From Alphaproteobacteria bacterium (GTDB lineage: Bacteria; Pseudomonadota; Alphaproteobacteria; Sphingomonadales; Sphingomonadaceae): a DNA stretch of 13,593 nucleotides. Below are positions 13,043-13,593 of this stretch, piece by piece (position 1 is the first letter of the stretch; the number at the start of each line of letters is the position of its first letter). Under the pieces are notes generated by a model. It did not search any database, was not told where the DNA came from, and saw only the letters and a program-made list of their open reading frames with translations. The position numbers and the translations under genes are program-made. The DNA is taken from NCBI GenBank assembly GCA_028293005.1, contig JAQGLH010000285.1, positions 1 to 13,593 on the forward strand. The letters are read 5' to 3'.

Positions 13043-13593
13043 GAAGGTTCCTCCGGGCCGTTGCTTTAAAAGGATGGTAGCGGCCCTGATTTTTTGCGCA
13101 AGCTTGATCGACACGACATCCGCTGCCCGGGCCGCTACTCAAAACGAAACTATCAAGGACGCGATCCAATTTGCGGTGAACGGGCGCTATCTGACAGCAC
13201 AAGCAATGCTCGTTGGAAAAATTGAAAAAGAGAATGATCCGAGTGCGCGACTGCCAATGCTCGAGGCGCTTGTCGAGATTTGCATTCTTTCCCAGGACGC
13301 CGAATGTCTGACTGCTCACGTAGGTCAATTCACGAATGACGCGATCACCGTCAAAAAGGATGTGGACCGCCCTGCCAAAATAATGGTGGCGCAATCGCTT
13401 TTCTATTTCCAGGCTTATGCCATGTTTCTCGCAGAGCCGATCGCTCCTCACGCCGGCCAGATCATCGGCACGATGATCGATACGCCTGACGAAAACCCGT
13501 TCAACGTGCCGCTGTATCTCAGGCGGCAGCTGCTTTGCGCGCATCTTCATCTCGAGCTGAGGAACTTCCAGCGCGCGCAGCTCTGCCTCGACA
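13041..13593 (+). CDS. Exported protein of unknown function, 3' end outside the window
   Basis: The frame is open from ATG 13041 to the window end (184 codons seen). The N-terminus has a basic region (R7, K10, R11), a hydrophobic core (about 13-23) and an Ala-rich end, with likely signal peptidase cleavage after A31 (SAARA). The mature part looks helical, with repeat-like stretches such as AIQFAVNGRYLTAQAML and LCAHLHLELRNFQRAQLCL that suggest TPR-like hairpins, though no firm repeat could be set. M12 (13074) is an alternative start that keeps a signal peptide. Bases 13141-13320 are 50% G+C by hand count, far below the earlier genes, suggesting recent acquisition. The start codon overlaps that of the divergent protease gene, so the two probably share control or function. 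I do not recognise the family. Confidence 0.72.
   Translation, partial: MKVPPGRCFKRMVAALIFCASLIDTTSAARAATQNETIKDAIQFAVNGRYLTAQAMLVGKIEKENDPSARLPMLEALVEICILSQDAECLTAHVGQFTNDAITVKKDVDRPAKIMVAQSLFYFQAYAMFLAEPIAPHAGQIIGTMIDTPDENPFNVPLYLRRQLLCAHLHLELRNFQRAQLCLD
13074..13101 (-). promoter_or_regulatory. Candidate promoter of the protease-msrA operon, inside the divergent gene
   Basis: On the minus strand TTGCGC (13101-13096) and TACCAT (13079-13074) are 16 bases apart, leaving a leader of about 25 bases that contains the GGAGGA ribosome binding site. It lies within the signal-peptide codons of the divergent exported protein, as it must if that gene starts at 13041. Support is a consensus match only. 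Confidence 0.3.

Noticed and set aside
13043..13114. Upstream start (ATG 13114) for the protease
   Set aside because: It would place 24 polar residues before an otherwise good signal peptide, whereas ATG 13042 has GGAGGA at ideal distance.
12597..13550. Minus-strand open frame (317 codons) at the right edge
   Set aside because: It runs out of frame through the protease N-terminal half and antisense to the exported protein, with no domain evidence.
1..13593. tRNA, rRNA, CRISPR array, integrase, transposase or IS terminal repeats
   Set aside because: I looked for clover-leaf-like stretches, regularly spaced repeats and recombinase motifs on both strands and found none that hold up by eye.

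Overview
The window is GC-rich (about 70-75% in typical genes, from hand counts of single lines) with strong G/C preference at third codon positions. Its content, an aromatic ring-hydroxylating oxygenase cluster, an AAHS-type transporter, a Nu-class GST and a COG3826-type oxygenase beside a Tag glycosylase, suggests an alphaproteobacterium, probably a sphingomonad. This assignment is an inference; there is no rRNA or marker gene to prove it.

Left part (1-2864). A short unidentified reading frame runs into a GTG-started 2OG-Fe(II) oxygenase of the COG3826/PF09859 type. Next comes tag (3-methyladenine DNA glycosylase I), which fits an alkylation-damage repair neighbourhood. Converging on tag is an O-antigen ligase/polymerase-like membrane protein.

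Centre (2950-11109). This looks like an aromatic-compound catabolic island. A benzoylformate decarboxylase-like ThDP enzyme (+) converges on a four-gene minus-strand operon: Rieske oxygenase alpha, beta, a fusion of a carboxymuconolactone decarboxylase-like domain to a VOC domain, and a protein with two VOC domains. Divergent from the operon, across 353 bp holding several inverted repeats, are an AAHS-type MFS transporter and then a Nu-class glutathione transferase. No ferredoxin, reductase, regulator or classical ring-cleavage dioxygenase is present. The substrate is therefore unknown, and the two VOC proteins are the main candidates for new chemistry.

Right part (11110-13593). A minus-strand pair encodes an exported trypsin-like (HtrA-type) serine protease, carrying C-terminal calcium-binding-type DxDxDG repeats instead of a PDZ domain, followed by an exported MsrA. 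The protease start codon overlaps, on the opposite strand, the likely start of an exported protein of unknown function that runs off the window. That last gene has much lower G+C (about 50% in the first 180 bases counted), so the right edge appears to enter accessory DNA.

No tRNA, rRNA, CRISPR array, transposase or insertion-sequence end was seen.
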